Part shown: one piece after another, positions 49,801 to 64,000 of the stretch | Layout: each line of letters starts with the position of its first letter | How positions within the stretch are numbered: position 1 is the first letter of the stretch | NCBI RefSeq assembly: GCF_002078875.1 | Contig: NC_034412.1 | Location: 8,265,230-8,329,229 of the forward strand | Reading direction: 5' to 3' | DNA: 64,000 bases | From: Numida meleagris | Lineage: Eukaryota > Chordata > Aves > Galliformes > Numididae | The notes under the pieces: generated by a model | The model's input: the letters and a program-made list of their open reading frames with translations, nothing else | Told to the model about the DNA's origin: nothing | Databases searched by the model: none | Translations under genes and position numbers: made by a program

Positions 49801-49821
49801 GGGCTGTGGAGCTTTGTTCAT
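34826..49821 (-). CDS. EIF4G1: eIF4GI translation initiation scaffold, 31 coding exons, 1617 aa
   Basis: Cytoplasmic scaffold that joins cap-bound eIF4E, eIF4A, eIF3 and PABP to recruit mRNA to ribosomes. Exons: 49747-49821, 49548-49634, 47554-47727, 47148-47247, 45313-45425, 44228-44320, 44083-44149, 42818-43726, 41765-41853, 41378-41564, 40918-41051, 40545-40664, 40155-40328, 39863-40060, 39469-39615, 39143-39379, 38963-39067, 38436-38589, 38244-38344, 38056-38158, 37838-37940, 36929-37176, 36721-36836, 36399-36571, 36142-36267, 35978-36059, 35724-35822, 35498-35632, 35337-35418, 35128-35268, 34826-35007. Phases close over 4854 bases. Start MNKAPQ equals the human long form. PABP-binding region KRERKT...[18 protein letters not shown] at about 177-210; eIF4E motif YDREFLL at about 645-651; MIF4G about 790-1020; MA3 about 1240-1450; W2 to the end ([12 protein letters not shown]). 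Exon 8 codes a Pro/Ala/Glu-rich segment poorly conserved with human (1599 aa). Exon 11 has an unusual GTTGGT donor. Confidence 0.97.
40418..40494 (-). ncRNA. SNORD66: C/D box snoRNA SNORD66, copy A, in EIF4G1 intron 12
   Basis: Minus-strand C box GTGATGA (40483-40489), D' CTGA (40449-40452), C' GTGATGG (40437-40443) and D CTGA (40423-40426). The 11-base element upstream of D', GTGTCTGGGCC, pairs (one G-U) with GGCCCGGACAC of 18S rRNA and sets a C for 2'-O-methylation, matching the known SNORD66 target. SNORD66 is hosted by EIF4G1 in human. The ends are estimated. Confidence 0.85.
41642..41722 (-). ncRNA. SNORD66: C/D box snoRNA SNORD66, copy B, in EIF4G1 intron 9
   Basis: Same architecture as copy A: C box GTGATGA (41709-41715), D' CTGA (41675-41678), C' GTGATGG (41662-41668) and D CTGA (41648-41651), with the identical guide GTGTCTGGGCC before D'. 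The ends form a terminal stem (CCCCTC with GAGGGG). The two copies differ clearly outside the boxes and guide. Confidence 0.85.
41854..42817 (-). other. EIF4G1 intron 8, G-poor on plus strand
   Basis: A 964-bp intron, C- and A-rich on the plus strand (CCCCACCCC and CACACA units). A 317-codon plus frame (42026-42979) results from this composition. No other feature is seen. Confidence 0.7.
45426..47147 (-). other. EIF4G1 intron 4
   Basis: 1.7 kb without a supported exon. The human protein runs directly across this junction. I see no repeat family or RNA gene. Confidence 0.6.
47728..49547 (-). other. EIF4G1 intron 2
   Basis: 1.8 kb between coding exons 2 and 3. Purine-rich stretches occur near 48925-48965 and 49260-49310. 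A small alternative exon cannot be excluded, but none is supported. Confidence 0.55.
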
Positions 49822-49838
49822 TTCATGTGGTTGTGCAT
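49818..49838 (-). promoter_or_regulatory. six-codon uORF overlapping the EIF4G1 start (ATGA)
   Basis: An upstream ATG at 49836-49838 opens the frame M-H-N-H-M-K and stops at TGA 49818-49820, which overlaps the EIF4G1 ATG (49819-49821) as ATGA. It lies in the same exon, whose acceptor is at 49856. Such overlap suggests start-codon control by reinitiation; this is inferred. Confidence 0.7.
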
Positions 49839-50796
49839 AAGGATCCCCTTGCTATCTGCAGGCACAGGCACAAGCTGGATGGCATCGTATTCACAGTGCT
49901 GCAGCCTCTAGTATTCTCCTGCCCTAAAATGGGGCAATGCAGCCCCTCTGAGGAGCTTTGGGAGCTCGGGTGGAGTTGGACAGAGGCTGACGCCGGGGTG
50001 CCCTGGCTCCACCCCGGCTGACCTACTAAGTGCTTCCCCTGGCCGGCCAAACCTGTTCCTGCCGGTGGTGCCGGGAGCCCAGCTCATGCCGCAAACGCCT
50101 ACCGGGGAAGGCAGGGAGCAGCTCCCACGTCCCCCCCCCCAGCCACCACGCCACTGCTGCTCCCGCCTTTGGGGAGGCAGCTGGGTCCCAGGAGGAACTT
50201 GGCACCTGGTGCCATGCTCCCTGCCCCAGCACAAAGGGCACCCAGGCAGGAGAGAGGAGGTGCCCCCTGAGTTGCACCCCAAGAGGGGTCCCCGTGTCCC
50301 ACAGCACCATTAGAGCGGGGAAGGGGGGGGGGGGGGCCACTCACTGCCAGCCAGGCCGCCCCATGAGCAGTGCCTGTAACCTGACGCCTGGCTGCGTCAG
50401 CACTCGTGGCCCTGCCGGCACCCCAGCCCCTTTGCCGGCCCCCCAGCCCCATAGTGAGCCAGGCACAGGCTATCCCCCTCACTTTCCTGTCACCCCCCAG
50501 GTGTGGGGGTAGCAACCTTTGGAGGGACACCCAACAATGAGTACAGCCATCAGCCCTGATACCATCTGGGTGCTTGGATGGGGCCCGTACCCATACTCAC
50601 TCAGGGCACTGACAGCCCCCGTTAACAGGGGGGCAAAAGGATTTAAGGCACAGCAGGGACAGGAGCTCCTGGGGACAGCCACGCCACCAGGCCCATAAAG
50701 CCGCACTGGGCTCCCCGTCACCGCCACATGCCTGGCCCCAGAGGGAGGGACACCACAACCCGGCCACCCAGTGCCTGCACAGCACCCCATACTCAC

Positions 50797-50857
50797 CCCC
50801 CCGCGGGAAAAACCTGGGCCGACTGAGCGGGCCTGCAGAGACCTTTCATCCGACTGA
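50797..50857 (-). other. possible EIF4G1 noncoding 5' exon
   Basis: Flanked on the minus strand by a good acceptor (pyrimidine tract then CTCAG) and a donor (GTGAGTATGG). It contains an ATG, but no frame that clearly joins the main one. Support is splice signals only. Confidence 0.35.
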
Positions 50858-51408
50858 CTGAGACAGCGGGAGGGGAGAGAGGGGAGGAGAGACACAGTCA
50901 GCCCGAGGCCCTGCGAGAGGCCGCCGGGAGCATGAGGCCGCGTCAGGCCACGGGGCCTGCTGCTAGGCCCCCAAACACACTCAGGCCCAGCGCTGCCCCG
51001 CTGCCACCCCCTAGCGCGGGGCTGAGGGGAGGGGGCTACTCGGTGCCCCACAGTCACGGGCCCAGGCCGCACTGCAGGCGGCAGAGGCCCAGCCCTATAG
51101 GCCCGAAGCGCCGCCCGAAGGGATTTGGGGCCCGCACCCCACAGGGGCGGCAGAAGCCCCGCAAAGCCCCTCCTGCTGCTGCCTACCGGGCCCGGCCACT
51201 TCCACCCGGTCCACCCCGCGTCCGTGCGGCCGCCCGCGTCCCGCCGTGCCCTCCTCCCCCGCCGCGGGGCGATGACGGGGCCGTTCCCCCAGGCCGGGTC
51301 GGGCCGTCGCGGCGTCTGCCGGGCCCCAGCACCGCCGCCTGACGCGGCCCCGGACCGGCCCGACCGGCTGCGGGCGGGGGGGCAGAGCAACAGTGCGGGG
51401 CGGCGGTG

Positions 51409-51583
51409 ACTCACCCCGGGGCGGGGGGAAGGCCAGAGGGGCCGGCACCATCTTGGCGGCCCCGGGAGGAGGAAGGAGCGGAGCGGGGCACGGCGCAGGG
51501 CCCAGGGCGGCACCCGGCGCTCCGCTCCCCCCCGCGGCGGCGCGGCCTCTGCCAAGGACACGTGTCACTGCCGCCCGCCGCCA
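51409..51583 (-). promoter_or_regulatory. EIF4G1 first exon / CpG-island promoter, running into gap
   Basis: Very CpG-rich. A consensus donor GTGAGT (minus strand, 51409-51414) follows a sequence with CCAAGATGGTGCC, a YY1-like element typical of housekeeping first exons. The upstream part is lost in the gap 51584-52148. Confidence 0.5.
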
Positions 51584-52148
51584 NNNNNNNNNNNNNNNNN
51601 NNNNNNNNNNNNNNNNNNNNNNNNNNNNNNNNNNNNNNNNNNNNNNNNNNNNNNNNNNNNNNNNNNNNNNNNNNNNNNNNNNNNNNNNNNNNNNNNNNNN
51701 NNNNNNNNNNNNNNNNNNNNNNNNNNNNNNNNNNNNNNNNNNNNNNNNNNNNNNNNNNNNNNNNNNNNNNNNNNNNNNNNNNNNNNNNNNNNNNNNNNNN
51801 NNNNNNNNNNNNNNNNNNNNNNNNNNNNNNNNNNNNNNNNNNNNNNNNNNNNNNNNNNNNNNNNNNNNNNNNNNNNNNNNNNNNNNNNNNNNNNNNNNNN
51901 NNNNNNNNNNNNNNNNNNNNNNNNNNNNNNNNNNNNNNNNNNNNNNNNNNNNNNNNNNNNNNNNNNNNNNNNNNNNNNNNNNNNNNNNNNNNNNNNNNNN
52001 NNNNNNNNNNNNNNNNNNNNNNNNNNNNNNNNNNNNNNNNNNNNNNNNNNNNNNNNNNNNNNNNNNNNNNNNNNNNNNNNNNNNNNNNNNNNNNNNNNNN
52101 NNNNNNNNNNNNNNNNNNNNNNNNNNNNNNNNNNNNNNNNNNNNNNNN
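51584..52148. other. assembly gap (565 N) at EIF4G1 promoter
   Basis: Run of N inside a CpG-rich region, immediately upstream of the presumed EIF4G1 first exon. Confidence 0.99.
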
Positions 52149-52854
52149 CTGAAGCCGCCCCGGGGACCGCCCGTGGCACGTGACGCTGAGGGAGCACCGC
52201 CCTTTGGCCTGTGTCACGTGGTGGGGTGGAGAAAAGGGGCGGGTCTCGCTGGGAACGCCCGCTCGGCGTGGGAGTCCCGCCACCCCCGGGAGCACGCGGC
52301 CCCGGCGCCCGCCCGCGCAGCCGCCGGGATCCTCGGAACCCTCCCCGGGACCGGCACGCCCCTCCCGGTGCCACCCCCCAGCCTGGCACGGAGTCTCCCG
52401 CGCCCCAACCAACCCCTCCGTGTCCTCGCATGGCCCCGCGGCACCCCAGGCCCTGGCAGGGTGCCCGGCTGGCAGCAGGCACCGGGGGACACAGGGACAG
52501 CGAGGGCTGGGACGCCGCCAGAGCCCGCGGGGATAGCCAGCAGAGCCCTGCCATCCTCGCGAGCCCCAGGTACCCGCCCCACCCTGGCATTCCCAGGCCA
52601 GGGTAGCTCTCCAGAACTAGGGACCCACTCAGGGCACCGACCCTGCTGGTTTGGAAGCAGGACAGGCTTCTCCTCTTCCCCAGAATCTTCCCCCGGTGCC
52701 CCCCTCCCTCTCCCAGAGCAATTCCATTGCAGCACCCGAGCATCTGTGAAGCTATCAAACCCCGTATGGCACTTTCAAGGCGTTAAGAGCGCACAGGGGC
52801 TGCACGAGGAAGAGAGGCTCAGAATTCAAGGATAACAGAGCAGCACCAGTATAT
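52149..52854. other. EIF4G1-PSMD2 intergenic region with twin E-boxes
   Basis: GC-rich, no gene. Two CACGTG E-boxes at 52177-52182 and 52215-52220, the second within GTCACGTGGT, could bind MYC/USF/TFEB-type factors and act on EIF4G1. Past 52600 I see nothing. Confidence 0.5.
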
Positions 52855-52963
52855 GTATACTTTATTTCCTCATCTCCCAGTAGCAAATTAAAAAAAAAGA
52901 CACAACCATTCTCCCCCCCCACCCCGCTGCCTATCCCCACCCCCCAGTCCCAGCGCCCCCAGC
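52855..52963 (-). terminator. PSMD2: PSMD2 3' UTR and polyadenylation signal
   Basis: Short 3' UTR: the stop is at 52964-52966 and AATAAA is on the minus strand at 52861-52866. Confidence 0.8.
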
Positions 52964-58455
<5,492 letters not shown>

Positions 58456-59442
58456 GACCGCTCCGCCGCACACCGGCCCCGCTCTGCGCCTGCGCCCGGC
58501 CCGCGCCCGCAACCAATCGCAGCCCGTGGTCGTCGTGACGCCATCACCACGCGCCCGACGGGCGTTGCTGTGGGCTGGGAGTGGGCTGGGAGTGGGCGGG
58601 GGTAAGAGGGCACCGCCCCCGTGGCGGAGCGCCGAGCGCTGTCACTCGTGGAAGTGGGGCGCGGCAGTGGCGGGGATAGGGCGGCTTGGGGACTTGGGGA
58701 CATGGGGACTGGGAACCTAGCGGGGGATCACTGCCCGAGGAGCAGTGACACGCGTGGAACCGCTGCCGGACACGCATGACACACACATACGCAGGCGTGC
58801 AGCACTGTGCCCGCCGGTACCGCCACCCGCCCGCTGGAACCCGGGGGTGGCAGCGCCGGGACGCGCCGCTTACTCCCCCCGCACGGCGCTGCCGAGCCAC
58901 CACTGCCGTGGGCGGCTGTGGCTGTGCGTGACACCGTGCGTGACATCGCGTGGGCGGCCGTGCCGTGAGGCACGGGAGCGGTGCGGCTGTGTGTGTCCCC
59001 GGTGATGTACCCCGTGCCAGTCCCGCTGTGCGCATCACTGTGACCGTGACCGCGCCCGGTGCGGTGCCGGTGCCGCGGCTCCGCCCGTGCGCACGGCGGG
59101 CGCGGCCCCTCGCGGTCACCTCGGCGGCGGGGCCGGGCGGAGAGGCTCGCGGTGCCCCCGCTCCAGCCACCCCTGGGGGGCACCGATCCCAACCGTCCCC
59201 ACCCCCCGGTGCCAACGAGCCGCGCCCCGCTGGTACCCAAACCCCGGCCCCTTCCCTCTGCGGCGGCTCCATCCATCCCAGCCGGGTGTCGCTCCCGCTC
59301 CCGGTCCTATTCCCGGTGCCGGTGCCGGGCCATGGCGGAGGCAGGCGGCGCTGCGGCGGCGGCGGGGGCCCGGCGCGGGCCGGNNNNNNNNNNNNNNNNN
59401 NNNNNNNNNNNNNNNNNNNNNNNNNNNNNNNNNNNGGCCAGG
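58456..59442. promoter_or_regulatory. bidirectional CpG-island region between PSMD2 and ECE2
   Basis: The two genes start head to head about 1 kb apart. Next to PSMD2 are a plus-strand CCAAT (about 58513) and TGCGCCTGCGCCC, an NRF1-like GC element. The ECE2 side is GC-rich and ends in the 52-N gap. No TATA box is seen. Confidence 0.6.
59384..59435. other. assembly gap (52 N) before ECE2 start
   Basis: Short N run ending 7 bases before the ECE2 ATG. An upstream ATG (59332; MAEAGGAAAAAGARRGP) would be in frame with ECE2 if the stated gap length is right. Confidence 0.99.
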
Positions 59443-62400
59443 ATGAACGTGGCCCTGCAGGAGCTCGGACACGCCGTGAGTGTCGGCAGGGAGGGACGCA
59501 GGGGACAGGAGGTGGGGGCGCGGGGACAGCCCGCGTCTTTGGGCTGGAGAGCTGCGGGAGATGGGGAGGGCTGCAGGGGGATGCGGGGGGAAGGAGCCGG
59601 GAGGAGAAAGGGGATTGAGAGCCCGTGGGATGAGGGGGCTGGAGGGGCTCCCCACGGCAGCAGGGGGAGAGGGGGAAAGGGACCTCCCTGCTGGGGGAAA
59701 TGGGGCAGCTCGGGATGAACCCAGAGCCCCTCGCTGTGCCAGAGCGGGGAGCACACCTGGAGCTTGTGGATGCCGCCCGTAGGGTGCCCCATAGCAAGCC
59801 CCGGGGCTGGGGGGCCCATTCTCCCCATGGATGGGGCAGCTGGAGCCCAGGGTCCAGGTCCTGCCCCAGCCTCAGGAGAGGTGCAGCTGGAGGTGACACG
59901 GGGCACCATGGCAGACTGGGGTGCCCAGCTGGCCCCGATCCCAGGCTGCCTGCTGCCACCATTCCACAGAGATGCTTCCCAGGACCCCCCTGCCAAGCCC
60001 CCTCCCTGGGTCCCAGTGATGGGCAGGGGAGCTGGGAGCGGGGAGCAGAGCACTTATTCTTCCCCCCCCACTCTCTCCCCCCCGGCAACTTCATGCCCCT
60101 GAGCACTGCAGAGATGCGCAGATGGAGGCTGAGCCACAGCCCACCCAGGCATTAACTGTGAAGCCTAAGGATGGCGCACACCCAGAAACACTATAGCAAA
60201 GCACCCAGCTCCTTCATCCAGTTCAATCCCCCCCATCCCTACCTCCTAGCTGAGCCCTTTGCAGCCTCCATGGCCGTGGGGTGCAAGCAGAAGGGCTGCC
60301 TCCACACCCTGGTGCAAAAGGGTCCCTGGCCCACCAGTGTCACTGGTCCTTTACAACCAGCTGATGCCCCCTGGTACCCCTGTCCCCCTGGATCCCCGCA
60401 CCCTGCCCTGCACAAGACAGGGGGGAAGGGGAGAGGGCTTCCAGATGTTTCAGACCGGTGCACATCTGCATGGAAAGTTCCAGGTGGGGGGGAGGGGAGA
60501 GGCAGCAGCACTAAGCAACGGTTGCCAGGAGATAGGGAGTGCATCTCCGCGGCGATGTGGCACCTGTCAGCGGGGTGATGCCGCCGTTGCCATGGTGATG
60601 CGCAGGGATGCTCAGGCCCCTGAGGCCCCCACCAGCATCCCACATTGCGCTCCCCAGGGTGAACTGGGGATGGGGCCAGCTTCTGGGGGAGGCCCCGTCC
60701 TCCCACTGCACCTGCTGTAAGAGGCAGAGGGGGCAGTGGGGTGCAGCCCCCCCAGCCCGCTTTCCCCTCTCAGATGCCTGACTACAAGCATGCCACGCTG
60801 CAGGAGGACGAGGGCCCGGAGGCAGCAGGGGATGGCAGCGCTTCCCCTGACAGCGTAGAGGTGAGCTATGCTCCAGTCCCCCTGCTTTGCTTGGGACCCC
60901 TTTCCTGCAGCCCCAGCCTGCCCGCAGCGGGAGTGGGGCCGGGAGCCCAGCCAGCCCTGGCTGTCCCCAGACAATGTGCTGGGAGGCAGCCAAAATGCAG
61001 CAGAGTGTTCCCCTTCCCTGCAGCTGGGTGGGGGTGCACCAGTATCCACAAATGGCTTGTCCGTAAGGGATGCACCACCTTCAGGGTGACTGCTTCCAAG
61101 CTTGGTCCCCATCTGGTCCCCATGCCCCACAGCCAAGCCGGGGCTCCTGGGAGCAGTTAGGGGGGGATGTGATGCCAGCCCCTGCCTCCTGCCCAGGTGG
61201 GGTTTCGGAAGGGGACAGGGCCACTGCTGAGCCGCCTGGCCTCGCGGTCCCAACTGGAGCTGGTGCTCTGTACTGTCGCCGTCACACTGGCCCTGCTGCT
61301 CAGCGTCACTGTCGTGGCTCTGGCCATCCAGTACAGCAGAGGTAGGAGACGCCTGTGCTGGGGTAGAGATGGCATCCCCCGTCGTGGGGACAGCAGGTCG
61401 CTGTGTGCTGTACTCACCCTGGGGAGCAGTCCCACTCCGTGCCTCAGTTTCCCCCCAGGCATGCCTTCCCCTGCAGATCCCTCCCACACCATGTGCCTGA
61501 CGGATGCCTGCATCCGGGTGGCCAGCAAGATCCTGGAGGCCCTGGACACGGACACCGACCCGTGCCAGGACTTCTACCAGTACTCATGCGGGGGCTGGAT
61601 CAAGAGGAACCCACTGCCCAATGGGCGCTCCAAGTGGAGCACCTTCAACAGCATCTGGGACCAGAACCAGGCCATCATGAAGCACCTCCTTGGTGGGCAT
61701 GGGGGGAGGGGGGGCTGTCAGAGGGGGCCAGCAGAAGGAGTTTGGGCTGAGCTGTAGTATCCTGCAGAGAACTCCAGCTTCAACTCCAGCAGCGAGGCGG
61801 AGAGGAAGACGCAGCGCTACTACCTGTCCTGCCTCAAGGAGCAGAGAATCGAGGAGCTAGGCTCCCAGCCCCTCATGGAGCTCATCGACAAGGTGAGGGC
61901 TCAGTCAGCCCTGGGGACAGCCCTGGAGCCTTCCCCACTGCACTGGGTGACAAACACGCCCTGGTACCATTTGGTGGCAGATCGGCGGATGGAACGTCAC
62001 CGGCTCCTGGAACCAGAGCAGCTTCATGGAGGTGCTGAAGATGGTGTCAGGCACCTACCGAGCAACCCCGTTCTTCACCGTGTATGTGGGTGCGGACTCC
62101 AAGAGCTCCAACAGCAATGTCATCCAGGTGGGCACCAGGGGCAGCAGGCAGTGGGGGCACTGGGACGTATGGGATGCCCATGCTGCTGCCCCTCTGTCTT
62201 CCAGGTGGACCAGTCGGGCCTTTTCCTCCCATCCCGGGATTACTACCTGAACAAGACTGCCAATGAGAAGGTGAGTCCAGGAGCACTGCATGGAGCTGGG
62301 GGCTTGGGGACAGCGGGTCCAGGGGGGCAGCAGGTCTGAGCCCCCCGGAGGTGGCATGGGGTGGCCAAACTGGGAACCCAGGGGCAGAGGAGAACTGCAG

Positions 62401-64000
62401 ATGTGTCTTTGGGTCTCGCCAGGTCCTGACTGCGTACCTGGACTACATGGTGGAGCTGGGCACACTGCTGGGGGGGACCAAGGAGCCCACCCGCCTGCAG
62501 ATGCAGCAGGTGCTGGACTTCGAGACGCTGCTGGCCAACATCACCGTGCCGCAGGCTGAGCGGCGGGATGATGAGAAGATCTACCACAAGATGAGCATCG
62601 CTGAGCTGCAGGTGGACATGCTCCTCCTGGGTCTGGAACACAAGAGGAGGTTGTTCAGGGCAGGGCCATGCTCAGCATACCCTGGGCAGCCCAGCACGTG
62701 GACATGCTGCAGTGCGGTGCTCACCCCACCATCACTGGGATTTGGGGAACTCTGTGGGCATCCCTTGTCCTGCTGCTGTGGTAGAAACAGGGAGCAGTGG
62801 TTTGGGGCAGAAAACAGATTTGGAGTGGTGGGGGACCTGGGGACACCCAGGAAGGGTGGTGCTGAACCATTTTCCCCATGCCCCTGCAGGTCCTTGCCCC
62901 CGCCATCGACTGGCTGGATTACCTGTCCTATGCACTGGCCCCGCTGGAGCTGGCCGAGACGGAGCCAGTGGTGGTGTATGGGGACACCTACCTCCAGCAG
63001 GTCTCTGAGCTCATCAACAGCACCGACAGGAGGTGAGCACCCCCAGGCCCCTATTTGGGCATAGGACATCCCCCATGCACTGGTCTTGTGGCCACGTGCA
63101 GCATCCTTCTGCCCTACAGCATCCTGAACAACTACCTGATCTGGAACCTGGTGCAGAAAACAGCCTCCAGCCTGGACCAGCGCTTTGAGACAGCCCAGGA
63201 GAGGCTGCTGGAGACACTCTATGGCACCAGGAAGGTAATAGGGGGTTAGGGCCACCCTTCTCTATTCACAGCAGTGCAGAGGTAGATGGGATTGCTTCTG
63301 CCCTTGGGGACCCCTTGGGATGCTAAGCCCCAGATGCTGCAGAAGGATTTGGGGAACAACTTTTGGGATGCAGGGTTTCACTGTGGAGCATCTCCCCACA
63401 GCCAGGGGGAGGCAGTGGGCAGGGAGGGAGCGGGGATCGGGGTCTGTGGCTGCCTGGCATCTCAGGGGCTCCGGTCTCACTCCCACAGTCCTGCACGCCC
63501 CGCTGGCAGACCTGCATCTCAAACACAGATGACACGCTGGGCTTCGCCCTGGGCTCCCTCTTTGTCAAAGCCACCTTCGACCGGGACAGCAAGGCCATCG
63601 TGAGGACACATTCCCTCCCCATCCATGGGAACTCCTGTTTTCTCCCAGATCCTGGGGAGCGGTGAAATGGGACCCCCAGTATTGGGGATGGGATGGGGGG
63701 GCTCACCCATGGTTACCTCCTGCCCAACTCATCCCTGTGTGGGGGCACAGGGGAACACAGAATCCCCTCCTGTCCCCAGGCGGAGGAGATGATCAGTGAG
63801 ATCCGGACGGCCTTTGAGGTGTCCCTGGACCAGCTGGACTGGATGGATGAGAAGACCAGGCAGGCAGCCAAGGAGAAGGTGAGAGACCCTCAGGAGACCC
63901 CTCCAGTATCCCCCAGGCCCATCTCACCACCAGGGCTTCTCCCCATGCAGGCAGATGCCATCTATGACATGATCGGCTTCCCAGAATTCATCCTGGACAA
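59443..64000 (+). CDS. ECE2: endothelin-converting enzyme 2, N-terminal half (partial)
   Basis: Type II membrane metalloprotease of the neprilysin (M13) family that processes big endothelin and neuropeptides in acidic secretory compartments. Exons: 59443-59475, 60774-60860, 61197-61341, 61477-61692, 61768-61892, 61981-62127, 62205-62270, 62423-62611, 62890-63032, 63120-63234, 63489-63599, 63780-63878, 63951 to past the window. The start MNVALQELG matches human ECE2. A membrane segment lies at about 58-83 ([21 protein letters not shown]), then the M13 N-terminal domain with [34 protein letters not shown] and [20 protein letters not shown], plus several N-X-S/T sites. About 508 residues are present. 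The zinc motifs (HExxH, ExxxD) lie beyond the window, so activity cannot be judged here. Confidence 0.96.
59476..60773 (+). other. ECE2 intron 1, with RFX-like sites
   Basis: 1.3-kb intron. GTTGCC half-sites at 60521 and 60586, the second as GTTGCCATGGTGAT (60586-60599), resemble RFX X-boxes. Exon 2 starts with an ATG (MPDYKHATL), so it could serve as an alternative start. Nothing else is seen. Confidence 0.45.

Noticed and set aside
50479..51561. 360-codon minus-strand frame upstream of EIF4G1
   Set aside because: It covers intron and 5' UTR sequence with splice sites inside it; no homology recognised.
58544..60106. 520-codon minus-strand frame across the ECE2 start region
   Set aside because: It passes through a gap and a CpG island; no protein signature.

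Overview
This is vertebrate nuclear DNA, GC-rich with very short introns (often 80-150 bp) and GT-AG splice sites throughout. The genes are the neighbourhood found on human 3q27. Compact introns, together with a thrombopoietin gene that lacks the long C-terminal tail of mammals, point to a bird, perhaps a galliform. No transposon copies were recognised. Three runs of N are assembly gaps (7773-8094, 51584-52148, 59384-59435), each at a GC-rich promoter or first exon.

Layout from left to right: THPO (-, 335-2127); CHRD (+, 8103-14373); CLCN2 (+, 16372-26103); an HSPB7-like small heat-shock gene (-, 26533-27701); FAM131A (-, 29051-32467); EIF4G1 (-, 34826-49821) with two SNORD66-type C/D snoRNAs in its introns; PSMD2 (-, 52964-58455); and the first half of ECE2 (+, 59443 to beyond the window). 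I rebuilt each reading frame exon by exon. Splice phases close without a frameshift in all seven complete genes: THPO 177 aa, CHRD 939, CLCN2 885, HSPB7-like 163, FAM131A 334, EIF4G1 1617 and PSMD2 908. Most of what the six frames offer outside these exons is GC-driven open frame, not genes.

The genes do not form one pathway. THPO and CHRD are secreted signalling proteins, diverging from about 6 kb of shared upstream DNA. CLCN2 is a chloride channel whose 3' end abuts, tail to tail, the small heat-shock gene. EIF4G1 and PSMD2 are housekeeping genes (translation initiation scaffold; 19S proteasome scaffold). ECE2 is a membrane metalloprotease starting about 1 kb from PSMD2 in the opposite direction.

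The most interesting points are: a retained HSPB7-like gene between CLCN2 and FAM131A, which mirrors the HSPB7-CLCNKA/B-FAM131C cluster on human 1p36 and looks like a genome-duplication copy missing from the human 3q27 locus; a duplicated SNORD66 inside EIF4G1; a CCAAT-box array in a CLCN2 intron; a different gene order from human (CHRD rather than THPO facing CLCN2, no POLR2H in between, ECE2 flipped against PSMD2); and an avian eIF4GI lacking the segment that holds the enterovirus 2A cleavage site in human.
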